Shown in pieces: positions 7,365-14,044 of a stretch of DNA of 18,247 nucleotides; the first letter of the stretch is position 1, and the number at the start of each line of letters is the position of its first letter. Location: assembly GCA_030592655.1 (NCBI GenBank), contig JAUVIQ010000033.1:1-18247 (forward strand), given 5' to 3'. The notes under the pieces are model-generated. The model did no database searches. It had not been told where the DNA came from and worked only from the letters and a program-made list of their open reading frames with translations. This DNA comes from Planctomycetales bacterium. Its GTDB lineage: Bacteria; Planctomycetota; Phycisphaerae; SM23-33. A program made the position numbers and the translations under genes.

Positions 7365-7452
7365 ATAGTTATTAAGGAACGTACTGCCCTAGCCTTATGG
7401 CTTAGGACTTGGCCTCTGATCCCGTGAGCCGACTAATCACGGGATATTTTTT
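7365..7452 (+). ncRNA. orphan small RNA, about 88 nt, unknown family
   Basis: A consensus-like promoter and a strong intrinsic terminator are only about 60 bp apart, with no ORF between them worth the name; the only ATG (7397) is followed by one codon and a stop. The transcript would have a 5' segment of about 20 nt containing AAGGAAC, a hairpin CCTAGCC-TTAT-GGC(T)TAGG at 7388-7406 with a single bulged T, a linker TTGGCCTCTG, and the terminator hairpin. It does not match the conserved cores I know for SRP RNA, 6S RNA, tmRNA, RNase P or tRNA. Its 3' end overlaps the last codons of the convergent gene at 7433-7960, so a cis-antisense effect is possible. Nothing else was recognised in the 224-nt gap at 7209-7432. 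Confidence 0.55.
7419..7452 (+). terminator. Rho-independent terminator
   Basis: ATCCCGTGA (7419-7427) pairs perfectly with TCACGGGAT (7437-7445) across a 9-nt loop. One A is followed by six T residues (7447-7452). The T-run is on the plus strand only; on the minus strand the hairpin is not followed by T, so it terminates plus-strand transcription. It contains the stop codon (7435-7433) of the convergent minus-strand gene. Confidence 0.85.
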
Positions 7453-7960
7453 GCGCCCATATCCGTCTGCCGATCCTGCAATACCTTTTCACGTCAGCCA
7501 AACCTGCAACATAACAAGAGGAAAACCACCATCCACCATCTTGCGCAGGTTCCAACCACACAACGTACCTTTCTTCCGGCACAAGGTAGAACCGGTTGGG
7601 TGGCCTGTTCCGCACGTCCTGTCGTCCGTTTTTCGGCGGTATCACCCAACATTCCGATCCTGGAATCTGCCCCGCTATCACCGGACCGATCCAGGCAACT
7701 AGCGCCCCACGTAACCGTACAAACACATCCTTTCTATATCTCCGGCTGGTCTTGTCGCTGGATGTAAAAAAAGCATGGTCAAACCGGGATTCAGTAAAAA
7801 GCACAGCAGTGCCGTCATGCGCGATCTTCGATCCCATGCGTCGGGGCGGACTGCCACGTTCCAAATATAATTCGACGTACTTCTCAAAAACAATGTCTTC
7901 CGCCTCTTCATCGGAAAGCCCGTCCAGGTTTATCAGCAACGAAGATAACAGAGGGTTCAT
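7433..7960 (-). CDS. unknown basic protein, second gene of the DUF3800 cassette (possible RNase-like fold)
   Basis: The protein is 175 aa and starts at ATG 7960, only 3 nt after the DUF3800 stop codon, so translational coupling is likely. I do not recognise the family with certainty. The N-terminal 60 residues are acidic and probably helical (LSDEEAEDIVFEKYVELYLE). The C-terminal two thirds are basic and Trp-rich: SRFDHAFF with a candidate histidine, VAWIGPVIAG, PNRFYLVPEERYVVWLEP, then WWFSSCYVAG. The order helix, His, WI, then a YVV strand followed by an S-S-x-Y strand recalls the barnase/EndoU/colicin/RelE-like nuclease fold found in several phage-linked toxins. That is a weak pattern match, not an identification. 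The 3' end overlaps the small-RNA terminator. Base composition of this pair looks less GC-rich than its neighbours. Confidence 0.6.
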   Translation of the reverse strand: MNPLLSSLLINLDGLSDEEAEDIVFEKYVELYLERGSPPRRMGSKIAHDGTAVLFTESRFDHAFFTSSDKTSRRYRKDVFVRLRGALVAWIGPVIAGQIPGSECWVIPPKNGRQDVRNRPPNRFYLVPEERYVVWLEPAQDGGWWFSSCYVAGLADVKRYCRIGRRIWAQKISRD

Positions 7961-7963
7961 GGC

Positions 7964-8671
7964 CTACCCCAAATCGATCTTGAAGATGTTGAACTTGTTT
8001 TCGGACGGCCGTGTGCAAACCCTCATGGACGTGAAACCGGCTCGGGACGCTATATGCTGGGCCAGTTTCTCCTTGGCACCTTCCGCTCTCAGGCTATTGT
8101 ATGCTCCTGCCACACTTCCGGTTAGTAAATCACAAAGCTGTGCCAAAGGTGTCTGGGCGGATTCGATGACTGTCAGATCGGATATCCAGGCCTTTCCGCG
8201 CAGGTAACGCTCCAGATACCTCTTGAGTGTCGTGTAGCGATCTGCGCCTTTGTTCATCTTGTAGTCAAGCAGGATCAGGTATTCGTTGCCCGGTTGCAGC
8301 CATTTTTCCAGCATCTCGTAATAGAATTTGTAGAAAGCCAATTCACGGTCCCTTCCGTGGTACTGTTCCATTTTGACTTTCGCCTGCTCGACGACGATCA
8401 CTCTGAATCGAAGATCTTCGTGATCAAAAAAGAAATCCACCAGGCTTGAATAATCTTCCAAACGCCTGTCGCTGACCTTGTGCCATTTTACCTCCGCACC
8501 CAATCCCGCAGAGCGACACAGGTTTCGGAATTTTCTTGAAATCAACTGTTTAGATGGTCGCGGAAGCCAGAGACTTCCGATGGTCATAAACGGGTAATGC
8601 GCAGTAAGATCATGGCAGCTCTCGTCGCAGTACACAACATACTTTGGAACCGTTTTTTCACCTTCGACCAT
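7964..8671 (-). CDS. DUF3800 family protein (RNase H-like fold)
   Basis: The protein is 235 aa, with ATG 8671 preceded by GGTTGGA-type purines. YVVYCDESC (Asp16, Glu17) is the hallmark opening of DUF3800 proteins, followed by EVKWHK (Glu60), LILLDYK (Asp136) and AQLCDLLTGSVAGA (Asp181). These acidic residues sit at the positions expected for a metal-binding RNase H-like active site. DUF3800 proteins are common in accessory regions and near defence genes, and a nuclease role is inferred rather than shown. The gene sits 73 nt downstream of the glycosyltransferase 2 gene and is coupled to the 175-aa gene that follows. The pair seems to be an accessory insertion between housekeeping-type glycan genes and the RDD gene. 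Confidence 0.85.
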   Translation of the reverse strand: MVEGEKTVPKYVVYCDESCHDLTAHYPFMTIGSLWLPRPSKQLISRKFRNLCRSAGLGAEVKWHKVSDRRLEDYSSLVDFFFDHEDLRFRVIVVEQAKVKMEQYHGRDRELAFYKFYYEMLEKWLQPGNEYLILLDYKMNKGADRYTTLKRYLERYLRGKAWISDLTVIESAQTPLAQLCDLLTGSVAGAYNSLRAEGAKEKLAQHIASRAGFTSMRVCTRPSENKFNIFKIDLG

Positions 8672-8744
8672 TAGAATTCCAACCTTTTCTTTGCAAAAAA
8701 CAGAAGAAAAACATGGGAACGATAACCTTGTTTTGAACGGAACT

Positions 8745-9701
8745 CTATTTCAGGTCTTTGTTCATTTCCATATCGAACCACATTGCGAACAGGCCTAGTT
8801 GCATTGAAGAGATGCAGCAGAGGATCCACGCCATTGTGCTCATAAGCGGGAACATACCGTAGTTAATACGCCAGTAAATCATTCGGGCGAACAGCCCGAC
8901 GCCGACGGCGGCAAGGAACATCGAGGCTGCATAAAAAAGCACCAGCGGATGGAAGTCGTAGATGACGTATTTCCGCCACAGGCGCCAGCAGAAGCGTCTG
9001 AATATCATCCAACTCATCGTCGGGACGACCTTCCACAGCCTCATTTTCGATTGCTCGCCGACGCCATAGACGGGTCGAATCGGCACGTCCATGACGTGGA
9101 AGTTATAGACGTTCAGGCGGACGAGCATGTCGTTGGGGTATCCGTAACGCGGATACAGTTTGTCGAGTTCGATTGTTTCCAGGGCCTGCAGGCTTACAGC
9201 GGTGAATCCGGTCTGCGAGTCGGCAATATGCCAGTATCCGCTGGCGATCTTGGTCAGCATCGACAGGAATGCGTTTCCGAGGTAACGGGTTCGCGGCGTG
9301 GAGGCCCATGCCTGTCGGTAATAGAGGCGATTTGCCTTGGCGTAGTCGGCTTGTCCGGCGGCGACCGGGGCGATCAGCAGCCGAAGCTGCTTCGGGTCCA
9401 TTTGTCCGTCGCCGGCCATGACGGCGGTAACGTCCATTTTCCTTTCGACAGCCTCTTTGTACCCAGCCACAATGGCGGCTCCGACGCCCTGATTTTTCGG
9501 CAGGACGATAAGGACGGTTCGGGTCTCTGCGCCTTCGGAGGTGATGTGCCGGCGAGTTGCATCTACAGTATCGTCCGTGCTGGCGTCATCGACGACGATA
9601 ATGCAATCGACGTATTCCGGCATCGTCTCAAGGACGCCGCTGATCTGCTCGGACTCGTTGTAACAGGGCACAACGACCGCTACTGTCTTACCTTCGAACA
9701 A
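8745..9701 (-). CDS. family 2 glycosyltransferase, DPM1-like, with C-terminal membrane segments
   Basis: The protein is 318 aa. The start is TTG 9701, supported by GGAG (9712-9709) at 7-nt spacing and by the immediate GT2 opening VAVVVPCYNESEQI. VDDAST and AGDGQMDP are the nucleotide-sugar and metal-binding aspartates of GT-A enzymes, and DSQTGFTAVS is typical of dolichol-phosphate mannosyl/glucosyltransferase relatives. Two hydrophobic segments follow (VLFYAASMFLAAVGVGLFA and WILCCISSMQLGLFAMW), as in membrane-anchored polyprenyl-phosphate glycosyltransferases. The likely reaction moves a sugar from NDP-sugar to a polyprenyl phosphate at the cytoplasmic face. It starts 27 nt after the mutase gene, in the same operon, and its product could be the donor for the GT39-like enzyme at 3861-5435. 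Confidence 0.88.
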   Translation of the reverse strand: MFEGKTVAVVVPCYNESEQISGVLETMPEYVDCIIVVDDASTDDTVDATRRHITSEGAETRTVLIVLPKNQGVGAAIVAGYKEAVERKMDVTAVMAGDGQMDPKQLRLLIAPVAAGQADYAKANRLYYRQAWASTPRTRYLGNAFLSMLTKIASGYWHIADSQTGFTAVSLQALETIELDKLYPRYGYPNDMLVRLNVYNFHVMDVPIRPVYGVGEQSKMRLWKVVPTMSWMIFRRFCWRLWRKYVIYDFHPLVLFYAASMFLAAVGVGLFARMIYWRINYGMFPLMSTMAWILCCISSMQLGLFAMWFDMEMNKDLK

Positions 9702-9728
9702 CCGTTATCTCCATTGGTCATTTGTCAT

Positions 9729-11111
9729 TTACTCTTCCACTGGTTCGCCGAGCAGGCCCTGGATTTCGGCTAGTCTGTCTTTGAGCATCGCTTTATCTTT
9801 TGCTTCGAGGTTCAGGCGGAGGAACGGCTCGGTATTGGACGGGCGGACATTGAACCACCAGTCGTCGTACTGGACCGTTACGCCGTCGAGATGGTCGATT
9901 TTACCGTCGGCGAATTTCTCTGCCAGTTCGTTCATCTTCCCGGCTTTGTCTTCGATGCGGAAGTTTATCTCTCCGCTTGATGCGTATCGCTTCAGCGGCG
10001 CGACCAATTCGCTCAATGGCGTCCCCTGCGACGAAACGACCGAAGCGACCGTGGCGAAGATAATAGCGCCGCTGTCGGCATTGTAGTTGTCGCGGAAGTA
10101 GAAATGCCCGCTCAATTCGCCGCCGAAGATACCATGAGCGTCGGCCATGGCCTTTTTCATAAATGCGTGCCCGACCCGCTCGCGGCGTGGCGTCCCGCCG
10201 GCAGCGGAGATTTCTTCAGCCACCACGCGCGAAGAGCGAAGGTCATAGACCACGGTCGATGCCGGATGCAGTTTGAGGAAATGCCGCGCAAGCATTGCCG
10301 TAATGATGTCGCAACGGATGATTTCGCCTTTTTCATCGACAAACATGCACCGGTCGGCGTCGCCGTCGAAGCAGATACCGAAGTCGAACTTGCCCTTGCG
10401 GACGGTTGAGCAGACTTCTTCCAGGTTGGCATCGACGAGCGGGTTTGGCGGATGTGAGAACCCGCTTCCGAGTTCGTAATTCAGCGGGGTGATTTCCAGG
10501 TCGGTTGCGTCGAAGATTTCCGGCATCATTTTACCGGCCATTCCGTTGGAGGCATCGACTGCGACCTTGAGCGGGCGCGAGAGTTTGAGGAACTGCATCA
10601 CGTGTTTGCGATAATCGTTCCATAAGTCCATCCGCTCTACCCCGTCAGCCTTTTCGACCGCAGGCATCCGGCGAATGGTCGAGACGATGTGGCGGATTTC
10701 CTTCAGTCCGGTGTCCTCGCCGATGGGTCGGGCCTTCTGACCGGAAATCTTGAACCCGTTGTATTCGATAGGGTTGTGCGAGGCCGTTACCTGCACGCCG
10801 CCGCAAGCGCCGAGATGATTGACGGCGAAATATATCATCGGCGTATCGCAAAGCCCTACGTCCACGCAGGACAGACCGCTTGCAAGGACGCCTTCGATCA
10901 GATTGTCAGTCAGGCTCGGGCTGTGAGGACGCATGTCCCGTCCGACCACCAGGCGATTGGCGCTGGTCTGGCCTCGGTCGTATCCCTGGAGCAGGCTGCG
11001 AAGGAACTGTCCCGTCGCAAAACCGATTTTCCATGCCAGGTCCTCATCTATTTCGGACTGGTAGATTCCGCGAATATCATAAGCCTTGAAAACTTTCGAG
11101 AGGTCATCCAT
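9729..11111 (-). CDS. manB: phosphomannomutase/phosphoglucomutase
   Basis: The protein is 460 aa when started at ATG 11111 (MDDLSKVFKAYDIRG), with AAGGG about 9 nt upstream. A longer frame adds a repetitive, repeat-derived leader and is rejected. Hallmarks of the alpha-D-phosphohexomutase family appear in order: KAYDIRG, the phosphoserine loop VTASHNP (Ser111), the magnesium site FDGDADRC (248-253), the sugar-binding loop GGELSGH (330-336) and the phosphate-binding loop RPSNTEP (423-429). The enzyme interconverts hexose 6- and 1-phosphates to feed GDP-mannose or UDP-glucose synthesis in the cytoplasm. The GGELSGHFYF form is common in dual PMM/PGM enzymes of the AlgC type, so mannose against glucose preference is open. 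It is first in a minus-strand operon with the GT2 gene. Confidence 0.92.
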   Translation of the reverse strand: MDDLSKVFKAYDIRGIYQSEIDEDLAWKIGFATGQFLRSLLQGYDRGQTSANRLVVGRDMRPHSPSLTDNLIEGVLASGLSCVDVGLCDTPMIYFAVNHLGACGGVQVTASHNPIEYNGFKISGQKARPIGEDTGLKEIRHIVSTIRRMPAVEKADGVERMDLWNDYRKHVMQFLKLSRPLKVAVDASNGMAGKMMPEIFDATDLEITPLNYELGSGFSHPPNPLVDANLEEVCSTVRKGKFDFGICFDGDADRCMFVDEKGEIIRCDIITAMLARHFLKLHPASTVVYDLRSSRVVAEEISAAGGTPRRERVGHAFMKKAMADAHGIFGGELSGHFYFRDNYNADSGAIIFATVASVVSSQGTPLSELVAPLKRYASSGEINFRIEDKAGKMNELAEKFADGKIDHLDGVTVQYDDWWFNVRPSNTEPFLRLNLEAKDKAMLKDRLAEIQGLLGEPVEE

Positions 11112-11115
11112 AATG

Positions 11116-11133
11116 ATTACCCTTATTACCCTT
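11116..11133. repeat. two 9-bp tandem units at the divergent manB/tolC-like start region
   Basis: ATTACCCTT occurs twice in tandem and is followed by ATTG. The 76-nt region between the divergent starts (11111 minus, 11188 plus) must hold regulatory signals for both genes, but no convincing promoter pair was seen. The minus-strand leader repeats AAGGGTAAT, so the repeat also supplies the likely ribosome site of the mutase gene. Confidence 0.6.
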
Positions 11134-11187
11134 ATTGTCCCGATATTAGTTTCATTGGGATTATTGCCTTGGTGGAGACTGATTGCA

Positions 11188-12882
11188 ATGATGATGTCAA
11201 GAATAACCAACAGGAAACGCGGGGACTTGAATCCCTGGGCTTATTATGGATTGCTTGTCGGGTTGGTTTGCGTGTTTGTTTCCGGGTGCGTTTCGCCGGG
11301 CCAAATCGACGAGAACCTCGTTACTCGCTACCAGAAGTCTGTCCTGTCGCGCTCGCCGCAGGAACGTGCCGGTACCGAGGGTCTGGACATTCTGCGTCCG
11401 GCTGCGGACGAATCCATGAAGTACAAATTCGTCAAAGACAAACTGACCGACGCCGACGGCGTGCAACTGTCGCTGGATGAAGCGGTTCGTCTGGCGGTAT
11501 CCAACAGTCTGGATATTCGCGTGGTCAGTTTCGAACCGGCGATTTCGCGCGAGCAGATGGTTCAGGCGGCGGCTGTGTTCGACTGGGTTGTGTTCGCCGG
11601 AGCCAGCCACACGCGCACCAATCACCACACAGCCACGGCGTTTCCGCGCTACAAGGCTCGATCAGTCCCCGTAGAGGCCGGTATCCGAAAGAGAACCGTT
11701 ACGGGCGGGACGGCGGAACTGGCGTGGCAACTGACGCGGAACTCCGATAACACCGCTGCGATGGTCCTGAACCCGAATTACGAGTCGATGCTCTCGTTGC
11801 AAATGACCCAGCCTCTGCTGCGAGGTGGTCGGCGTGATTACAATCTGTCAGCCCTGAAGATCGCCCAATTGGGCGAAAAGGTATCCAGTTCCCAGTTCCG
11901 CCAGACGGTCGAACAGATCGTTGCGGATGTGCAGGCGACTTACTGGACGCTGGTGCAGGCAAGGCGCGAACTTGAGATACAAAATGCCCTGCTGGCCAAG
12001 ACGATCGAAACGCGTGACCGAGTGCGCATCCGAGGCGAAGTGGACGCCACGAAGGTTGAGATAAAGCAGACCGAAGCCGCCGTCGAGACACGCCGTTCCA
12101 TCCTGTACAGGACCAGGCAGAATATTTTCGATATTCAGGACCGACTGGCAAGACTGATGTCAGTGGCGAAGATGAACCCGCTGTTACGATACGCCATCGT
12201 CCCGACCACCAAGCCGGTAATGAGCAAGGTCAACATCGAACCGACCGATCAACTCATCAGCGCCCTGCGCCACAGCCCGTTGATGGAACAGGCGCGACTG
12301 GCGATTTCCGTTGCCGACGTGCAGGTTCGCGTGGCCAAGAATGAAACGCTTCCAGTGCTGGACCTGACGGCTTCGGTCGGCGGGCAGGGAATGAGGAACG
12401 TCGGTGGACGGGCCGCCGGAGAATCGCTGTCCTTCGATTATCTCGACCACAGCGTGGGCCTGATATTCGAGTATCCGCTGGGCAACCGGGCCGCCAAATC
12501 GTTGCTTCGTCAGCGGAAGTTTGAGCGACTCCAGTCCATGACGGAGATGCAGAATACCGCCGACCAGGTGGCTGTGCAGGTAAGAGTGGCGATTCGGCAT
12601 ATTGAAACCGCCTTCCAGGAGATGAAGGCCCGCAAGGCCGCAACGGCTGCCTCGGCTGCACAGTTGCAGGCATTGGAGGACACAGAGCGCATCCGAGGAC
12701 GACTTACGCCGGAATTCCTGAACCTGAAACTCCAATCGCAGGCCACACTGGCCTTGGCGGAACAGGCCGAAATGCAGGCAATCATCGACTTCAACACCGC
12801 GCTTCTGCGCCTGTCGCAAATCACCGGAACCAGCCTCCAGCAGAAAAACATCAAACTCGCCGTCGAAAATAGTAGTCGGTAG
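11188..12882 (+). CDS. TolC-like outer membrane efflux lipoprotein
   Basis: The protein is 564 aa from the first of three consecutive ATG codons at 11188, with GGAG 10 nt upstream. Earlier in-frame starts (11113, and TTG 11086) would overlap the divergent mutase gene and add a second hydrophobic stretch. The N-terminus is basic (SRITNRKR), followed by a hydrophobic segment and VSGC, a lipobox giving Cys34. Two halves typical of the OEP family follow. The first contains LSLDEAVRLAVSNSLDIRV and long helical repeats up to LVQARRELEIQNALLAKTIE. The second is similar and ends LNFNTAL-like (IIDFNTALLRLSQITGTSL). TolC-family proteins form a trimeric outer-membrane channel with a periplasmic helical barrel for type I secretion or efflux. 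No membrane-fusion or inner-membrane pump gene is adjacent. The TAG stop lies in a short repeat. Confidence 0.85.
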   Translation: MMMSRITNRKRGDLNPWAYYGLLVGLVCVFVSGCVSPGQIDENLVTRYQKSVLSRSPQERAGTEGLDILRPAADESMKYKFVKDKLTDADGVQLSLDEAVRLAVSNSLDIRVVSFEPAISREQMVQAAAVFDWVVFAGASHTRTNHHTATAFPRYKARSVPVEAGIRKRTVTGGTAELAWQLTRNSDNTAAMVLNPNYESMLSLQMTQPLLRGGRRDYNLSALKIAQLGEKVSSSQFRQTVEQIVADVQATYWTLVQARRELEIQNALLAKTIETRDRVRIRGEVDATKVEIKQTEAAVETRRSILYRTRQNIFDIQDRLARLMSVAKMNPLLRYAIVPTTKPVMSKVNIEPTDQLISALRHSPLMEQARLAISVADVQVRVAKNETLPVLDLTASVGGQGMRNVGGRAAGESLSFDYLDHSVGLIFEYPLGNRAAKSLLRQRKFERLQSMTEMQNTADQVAVQVRVAIRHIETAFQEMKARKAATAASAAQLQALEDTERIRGRLTPEFLNLKLQSQATLALAEQAEMQAIIDFNTALLRLSQITGTSLQQKNIKLAVENSSR

Positions 12883-12903
12883 TCAGTAGCCGGTAGCCGG
12901 CGG
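12871..12903. repeat. GTAGCCG short tandem repeat at the TolC-like gene end
   Basis: Units related to GTAGYC-RG (AGTAGTCGG, TAGTCAG, TAGCCGG, TAGCCGG) run in tandem across the stop codon (12880-12882), so the last residues and the stop are supplied by the repeat. A 13-nt core GTAGCCGGTAGCC recurs inverted inside the histidine kinase gene at 14412-14424. The short gap to the next gene otherwise holds only its ribosome site. Confidence 0.65.
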
Positions 12904-12931
12904 TTACTGGGTTATATGTTAGGAGACCATT

Positions 12932-13300
12932 ATGCCTTTTTATGTCATTGGTGCACCGGCGAAACCTTATCCGCAATCGATTATTGATTCCGTTACAAGC
13001 GCAGTCGGCTCCGTTAACGGGATTGCCGAGGCCCACATGCCTCAGTGGTTCCAGGAAGGCCTTACGCAGGGATCTGAGCAAGTCCTTGTGGTGGTTCTCG
13101 GTAAGGGCTGGACAAAAGAGCAAGTTGCTCCACCGTTGATCGAGGCCATGGAGCAAGCATTACCTGATGGCCCCAATATCCTTGTCATTCCCCTCACTGG
13201 ACGTGATGGAGCGCTGAGCACCGTGCGTGAAACCGGAATGCAAATCTTCAACGCGCCCGGCGTAGAGCCTGAACCGAAGCCTTGGTGGAAATTCTGGTAA
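12932..13300 (+). CDS. small protein resembling the SseB C-terminal domain
   Basis: The protein is 122 aa. ATG 12932 is preceded by AGGAG (12921-12925) at good spacing. The order PYPQSIIDSVTSAVGSV, then IAEAHMPQWFQ, then a hydrophobic strand EQVLVVVLGKG, a helix (APPLIEAMEQALP), a strand NILVIPLTG and TGMQIFN near the end resembles the C-terminal domain of SseB-like proteins, which usually closes with a PFY-type motif. The role of that domain is unknown; SseB was named for enhanced serine sensitivity. The N-terminal SseB domain is absent. The C-terminus is Pro/Trp-rich (EPEPKPWWKFW). It lies 49 nt after the TolC-like gene and 92 nt before the toxin-antitoxin pair. The family call is by pattern only. 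Confidence 0.65.
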   Translation: MPFYVIGAPAKPYPQSIIDSVTSAVGSVNGIAEAHMPQWFQEGLTQGSEQVLVVVLGKGWTKEQVAPPLIEAMEQALPDGPNILVIPLTGRDGALSTVRETGMQIFNAPGVEPEPKPWWKFW

Positions 13301-13329
13301 GCGGCGGGGCTGAAATCTGAAATAAGTAC

Positions 13330-13356
13330 TTGACCGATCCTGCCGATAGGTATAAC
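13330..13356 (+). promoter_or_regulatory. possible promoter of the toxin-antitoxin pair
   Basis: TTGACC (13330-13335) and TATAAC (13351-13356) are separated by 15 bp, shorter than ideal. The small palindrome TGTATGTACA just downstream, between -10 and the antitoxin start at 13393, could be an operator bound by the AbrB-type antitoxin. Both points are inference. Confidence 0.35.
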
Positions 13357-13392
13357 ATTGTATGTACAGGTGAGGGTCAGGGAGTTGATGAA

Positions 13393-13620
13393 ATGATTAA
13401 GACACTGCGAAAACACGGTAACAGCCAGGCGCTGCCCGTCGATAAGGCCACGATGGAGTCTATGGGCATCGACGTGGACACGCCGCTTCAGGTAACGATT
13501 AGCGGTAATACGATGGTCGTAGCCCCGGCGAATGTCGGTATCGGTCCCGAAGCGGTAACTAAATCGCTAAAGAAGATGCGGCGTCGGTACGGTAATGCGC
13601 TCAAGAGGCTTGCAAAGTAA
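13393..13620 (+). CDS. AbrB/MazE-family antitoxin partner of Doc
   Basis: The protein is 75 aa. ATG 13393 has AGGGAG (13379-13384) 8 nt upstream and gives the canonical opening MIKTLRKHGNSQALPVDKA of SpoVT/AbrB-type swapped-hairpin DNA-binding domains. An in-frame earlier start adds a poor leader and is not used. Residues 1-45 form the DNA-binding domain, with LQVTISGNTMVVAP as the second hairpin. The basic C-terminus (TKSLKKMRRRYGNALKRLAK) is the expected toxin-neutralising tail. Its stop codon is directly followed by the ATG of the toxin, so the two are translationally coupled. Such antitoxins usually repress their own operon. The classical partner of Doc is Phd, so this is the AbrB-Doc combination. 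Confidence 0.87.
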   Translation: MIKTLRKHGNSQALPVDKATMESMGIDVDTPLQVTISGNTMVVAPANVGIGPEAVTKSLKKMRRRYGNALKRLAK

Positions 13621-14019
13621 ATGAAACGCCCGACGTTTCTCAGCGTTGAGGATGTTATCTGTATCCACGCCGACACTATCGGGGCAGAAGGCGGACTGGA
13701 TGGGATCAGAGATTATGGTCTGCTGGAATCGGCGGTGATGATGCCACAGCAGCAGTTTTCCGGACAGTATCTCCATGAAGACCTTCCGGCTATGGCTGCC
13801 GCCTATCTTTACCACATAACGCAGAACCATCCGTTCCACGACGGCAACAAACGCGCCGGCGCGATGTCGGCCTTCGTGTTCCTGGATACCAACGGCGTCA
13901 ACCTTTCTGCCGGCGAAAAACAATTGGAGCAAACCGTTCTGGACATCGCCGCCGGAAAAATGTCAAAAAGCGAACTGATAATCTGGATGCGAAAACATAC
14001 CCGGTCTGGAAAAAAGTAG
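13621..14019 (+). CDS. doc: Doc (death on curing) family toxin, Fic fold
   Basis: The protein is 132 aa, about Doc length, starting at ATG 13621 immediately after the antitoxin TAA. HPFHDGNKRAGA (70-81) is the Fic/Doc active-site motif H-x-F-x-D-x-N-K-R. MKRPTFLSVEDVICIH and GLDGIRDYGLLESAV are the usual Doc N-terminal helices, and FSGQYLHEDLPAMAAAYLYHI leads into the motif. In the characterised P1 Doc, this fold phosphorylates elongation factor EF-Tu and stops translation; that activity is assumed here from the family. The motif is intact, so the toxin is probably active. It could work in plasmid or chromosome stabilisation or in phage defence. The histidine kinase gene starts 25 nt downstream and could be read through. 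Confidence 0.93.
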   Translation: MKRPTFLSVEDVICIHADTIGAEGGLDGIRDYGLLESAVMMPQQQFSGQYLHEDLPAMAAAYLYHITQNHPFHDGNKRAGAMSAFVFLDTNGVNLSAGEKQLEQTVLDIAAGKMSKSELIIWMRKHTRSGKK

Positions 14020-14044
14020 AGCAGGCAGGTTTGCGGGATTCGTT

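Noticed and set aside
7381..7446. tRNA-like look of the small RNA (CCTCTGATCCC segment)
   Set aside because: No acceptor stem, T-loop GTTCRA or CCA end can be built around it, and the 3' part forms a terminator.
8949..9773. 274-codon plus-strand frame over the GT2 gene
   Set aside because: The opposite strand encodes a complete GT2 with all motifs; this frame is its shadow.
11086..11187. Longer N-terminus for the TolC-like protein
   Set aside because: The extension overlaps the divergent mutase start, adds a second hydrophobic stretch and has a poorer ribosome site than the ATG cluster at 11188.
10689..11480. 263-codon plus-strand frame across the mutase and TolC-like starts
   Set aside because: It covers parts of two well-supported genes in another frame and shows no domain.
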